Origin: JANMCE01 sp031360915 | GTDB lineage: Bacteria > Actinomycetota > Acidimicrobiia > Acidimicrobiales > Ilumatobacteraceae | Direction: 5' to 3' | Length of the DNA: 6,947 nucleotides | Assembly: GCA_031360915.1 (NCBI GenBank) | Contig: JANMCE010000060.1 | Location: 1-6,947 of the forward strand | Shown here: piece after piece, positions 5,363-6,947 of the stretch | Layout: the number at the start of each line of letters is the position of its first letter | Position numbering within the stretch: position 1 is the stretch's first letter | Program-made: the position numbers and the translations under genes | Notes under the pieces: model-generated | Databases searched by the model: none | What the model was told of the DNA's origin: nothing | What the model saw: only the letters and a program-made list of their open reading frames with translations

Positions 5363-6145
5363 CTACAACTTGGCGACTTGACTGAAGTCCATCTCGACGA
5401 GGGTTTCTCGTCCGAAGATGTTGACCAGCACCTTGAGCTTGAGGTGATCGAGGTTGATTTCGGCCACCGATCCCGTGAAGTCGGCGAACGGGCCTTCCTT
5501 CACGCGGACGCTTTCGCCCACTTCGTATTCCATCTTCGGCTTGCGCTTGGAGACCTGCGCTTCGCCGTCACCCTTGGCCGAAAGGAAGGTTTCGACTTCC
5601 TTGCGGGACAGCGGCGTGGGCTTTTGCCCCAGACGACCCTGGCCTACGAATCCAGTGACACCTGGGGTGTTGCGGATGACGTACCAACTGTCGTCGCTCA
5701 TCTCGCAACGCACCAGGAGGTAGCCGGGGAACACCTTCTTCTGCACAACGACTTTGCGGCCGTTCTTGAACTCCTGCACGTCTTCCATGGGGATGACGAC
5801 TTCGAAGATCTTGTCTTCCATGTTCATCGACGCGGTTCGGGCCTCGAGGTTGGACTTGACCTTCTTTTCGTACCCGGACTGCGAGTGCACGACGTACCAC
5901 TTGCCCGGACGAAGGTGCGGGTTGTCGTAGGGAACATCTTCGCCTTCGACTGCGTCGTCTGGCGCTAGGGCTTCCTCGGAGGAAGCACTGTCATCGACCG
6001 AAGCACTGTCATCGACCGCCACGGCATCTTCAGTCACGGCATCTTCAGCAACAACCTCAACCGACTCAGCCGTTTCGGTGGGCGCCTCTACCTCGGGCAG
6101 TGCGTCGTCAGACATGCCTTCTTCAATCATTTCGGTGTCACTCAT
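5363..6145 (-). CDS. nusG: Transcription termination/antitermination factor NusG
   Basis: This 260-residue NusG binds RNA polymerase at the clamp, suppresses backtracking and can link RNA polymerase to Rho or the ribosome. Residues 1-75 are a highly acidic Asp/Glu/Ser/Ala/Val extension common in actinobacterial NusG. The NGN domain covers about 80-190, with KWYVVHSQSGYEKKV (82-96), FPGYLLV (139-145) and NTPGVTGFVG (159-168). The KOW domain covers 206-260, with VRVKEGPFADFTG (213-225) and NIFGRETLVEMDF (242-254). ATG 6145 is chosen because it overlaps the secE stop as ATGA; no Shine-Dalgarno is seen, so translation is probably coupled to secE. ATG 6160, adding MAVQR, is possible. The acidic arm contains short tandem DNA duplications. 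Confidence 0.97.
   Translation of the reverse strand: MSDTEMIEEGMSDDALPEVEAPTETAESVEVVAEDAVTEDAVAVDDSASVDDSASSEEALAPDDAVEGEDVPYDNPHLRPGKWYVVHSQSGYEKKVKSNLEARTASMNMEDKIFEVVIPMEDVQEFKNGRKVVVQKKVFPGYLLVRCEMSDDSWYVIRNTPGVTGFVGQGRLGQKPTPLSRKEVETFLSAKGDGEAQVSKRKPKMEYEVGESVRVKEGPFADFTGSVAEINLDHLKLKVLVNIFGRETLVEMDFSQVAKL
5982..6048 (-). repeat. Short tandem duplications in the nusG acidic arm
   Basis: The 18-bp unit gaagcactgtcatcgacc occurs twice back to back (5982-5999, 6000-6017), encoding VDDSAS twice. Next to it cacggcatcttcag occurs twice with a 15-bp period (6020-6033, 6035-6048), encoding acidic (T/A)EDAV units. Both keep the reading frame. Confidence 0.9.
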
Positions 6146-6447
6146 CCGTTGAACAGCCATAGGGAAAGCTTGCCGAAGCCGAAGTCCAGCGAGGCAACAA
6201 AAGCGGTGAAAATTACGACGGTGGCGAGCACGATGATGGAGTAGTTCTTGACTTCTTCCTTGCTCGGCCAAGCCACCTTACGTAGTTCGCCACGAACCTC
6301 ACGGATGAACTGGCGAGGCGGGGTGCGCTCTTCTCTCACCCGGGCGGCAGGCGCCTGACGATCGACGCGTACGGGCGCGTCGTTCTCATTGATGGCGCCC
6401 ATCTTGCGCATCTGGCGCTTCTGTTCGCGATTCATATTCATCGACAT
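6142..6447 (-). CDS. secE: Preprotein translocase subunit SecE
   Basis: This 101-residue protein is the short single-span form of SecE, the clamp subunit of the SecYEG channel in the inner membrane. Residues 1-45 are a basic, polar extension (MNREQKRQMRKMG at 5-17). Residues 46-66 form the conserved cytoplasmic amphipathic helix with RGELRKVAWPSKEEV (52-66). One membrane segment covers about 69-88 (YSIIVLATVVIFTAFVASLD). ATG 6447 is used, with a weak AGGA about 10 bases upstream; Met codons at residues 3 and 5 are alternatives. The stop codon TGA overlaps the nusG ATG. The secE-nusG pair directly upstream of rplKA is one of the most conserved bacterial gene orders. Confidence 0.96.
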   Translation of the reverse strand: MSMNMNREQKRQMRKMGAINENDAPVRVDRQAPAARVREERTPPRQFIREVRGELRKVAWPSKEEVKNYSIIVLATVVIFTAFVASLDFGFGKLSLWLFNG

Positions 6448-6466
6448 GGTGATGGAGTCCTGTCCA

Positions 6467-6486
6467 CGGGGTGCAGATTCACCCCG
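6467..6486 (-). other. Hairpin just 3' of tRNA-Trp
   Basis: A perfect 7-bp stem (cggggtg at 6467-6473, caccccg at 6480-6486) with a 6-base loop starts 4 bases after the mature tRNA end and lies before secE. No T-run follows in the transcribed direction, so it is more likely an RNA-processing or stabilising element than a terminator. Confidence 0.55.
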
Positions 6487-6490
6487 CTAG

Positions 6491-6563
6491 CAGGGCAGGA
6501 GGGGCTCGAACCCCCGACCCTCGGTTTTGGAGACCGATGCTCTTCCAGCTGAGCTACTGCCCT
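6491..6563 (-). tRNA. trpT: tRNA-Trp (anticodon CCA)
   Basis: The 73-base minus-strand sequence folds as a full cloverleaf. The 7-bp acceptor stem pairs AGGGCAG with CTGCCCT, and the discriminator base is G as usual for bacterial tRNA-Trp. The D arm is GCTC/GAGC. The anticodon stem is TCGGT/ACCGA around loop CTCCAAA, with anticodon CCA at 6530-6528 on the minus strand. The T arm is GGGGG/CCCTC (one G-T pair) around TTCGAGC. The CCA tail is not encoded, since CTAG follows the discriminator. It lies between rpmG and secE, a known location for tRNA-Trp genes, and must be cut from a longer transcript. Confidence 0.98.
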
Positions 6564-6570
6564 TGGTTGT

Positions 6571-6598
6571 CCACCACGCTTCCGATGAGGCGTGGTGG
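6571..6598 (-). other. Hairpin between rpmG and tRNA-Trp
   Basis: A perfect 9-bp stem (ccaccacgc at 6571-6579, gcgtggtgg at 6590-6598) with a 10-base loop lies 7 bases upstream of the tRNA 5' end and 29 bases after the rpmG stop codon. The transcribed strand continues ACAACCA, not a T-run. It could mark the rpmG mRNA end and be a nuclease entry point for tRNA release, or be a weak terminator. Confidence 0.6.
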
Positions 6599-6627
6599 TA
6601 ATGCTACCTACAGCTACCCCGCCAGAA

Positions 6628-6792
6628 TCAGCGGGTTTCCTTATGTACCGTATGCGAGCGCTCGGTTTTGCAGTACTTCTTCATTTCGAGGCGCTCACGA
6701 TCGTTGATCTTGTTCTTCATCGTGATGTAGTTGCGGTTCTTGCAACTGGTGCATTCGAGGGTGATCTTCACCCTCTTGTCGTTCCTGGCCAT
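6628..6792 (-). CDS. rpmG: 50S ribosomal protein L33 (bL33)
   Basis: This 54-residue protein is L33, a small subunit near the E site of the large ribosomal subunit. The N-terminal CTSC (14-17), NRNYITMKN (19-27) and the tail HTVHKETR (47-54) match the family closely. L33 proteins that bind zinc have two Cys pairs. Here the first pair is intact, but the second site reads CKTE (41-44), so only Cys41 remains and the fourth ligand position is Glu. Start ATG 6792 has AAGGGA (6800-6805) 7 bases upstream. It begins 14 bases after the tuf stop codon, so it is probably co-transcribed with tuf. Confidence 0.96.
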   Translation of the reverse strand: MARNDKRVKITLECTSCKNRNYITMKNKINDRERLEMKKYCKTERSHTVHKETR

Positions 6793-6806
6793 GACAGAGT
6801 CCCTTG

Positions 6807-6947
6807 CTACTTGTTGATCTTGACGACGCGGCCGGCGCCAACGGTACGGCCACCTTCACGAATAGCGAACCGCAGACCTTCGTCCATCGCGATCGGCTTA
6901 CCCAACTGCACCGTCATCGCAACGTTGTCACCCGGCATCACCATCTC
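6807..6947 (-). CDS. tuf: Elongation factor Tu, C-terminal end (5' part outside window)
   Basis: The last 46 codons and stop of EF-Tu are present. They belong to domain 3 of this GTPase, which delivers aminoacyl-tRNA to the ribosome. The strand reads MVMPGDNVAMTVQLGKPIA, then MDEGLRFAIREGGRTVGAGR and VVKINK, which are nearly invariant in EF-Tu. The GTPase domain and start lie beyond the high-coordinate edge. tuf directly upstream of rpmG, tRNA-Trp and secE suggests one long transcription unit or closely linked units. Confidence 0.98.
   Translation of the reverse strand, partial: EMVMPGDNVAMTVQLGKPIAMDEGLRFAIREGGRTVGAGRVVKINK

Noticed and set aside
5363..6271. Longer nusG start at 6271
   Set aside because: It would overlap secE by more than 120 bases and the added residues do not resemble NusG; the ATGA overlap at 6145 is far better.
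6467..6598. Intrinsic terminators around tRNA-Trp
   Set aside because: Both hairpins lack a following T-run on the transcribed strand.

Overview
The window is a bacterial ribosomal-protein and translation-factor cluster followed by the start of a large secreted repeat protein. Every supported gene is on the minus strand, so it reads from high to low coordinates. Order of transcription: tuf (C-terminal end only), rpmG, tRNA-Trp(CCA), secE, nusG, rplK, rplA, a structured leader, rplJ, rplL, a strong intrinsic terminator, a short intergenic region, and then a signal-peptide protein with tandem ~92-residue domains that runs off the low-coordinate edge.

The organism is most likely an actinobacterium, perhaps of the Acidimicrobiia. 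This rests on fairly GC-rich sequence, a NusG with a long acidic N-terminal extension, a SecE with a basic N-terminal extension and a single membrane segment, an Actinobacteria-like L1 start, and a secreted array of prealbumin/SpaA-like domains. The class assignment is inference from protein character only.

Region 6947-6142 holds the end of EF-Tu, L33, tRNA-Trp and SecE. The tRNA sits inside the protein operon and has a GC-rich hairpin on each side. secE and nusG overlap by four bases (ATGA). Region 6145-4065 holds nusG, rplK and rplA: transcription elongation factor, then the L11 and L1 proteins of the ribosomal stalk base and L1 stalk. Region 4064-3849 is a 216-base leader with several hairpins and a three-way-junction fold that resembles the L10 autoregulatory leader. 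Region 3848-2866 holds rplJ and rplL, which form the L10(L12)n stalk. A perfect 14-bp hairpin with a T-run follows rplL.

In most bacteria rpoB and rpoC come next. Here they do not. A secreted protein begins instead (ATG at 2633), and its open frame has no stop down to base 1: at least 877 residues, with four complete and one partial tandem domain plus one more divergent domain. The long frame is easy to miss because it is open at the window edge while shorter shadow frames lie over it on both strands. This protein and its odd position are the most interesting part of the window. No phage, transposon or CRISPR features were seen.
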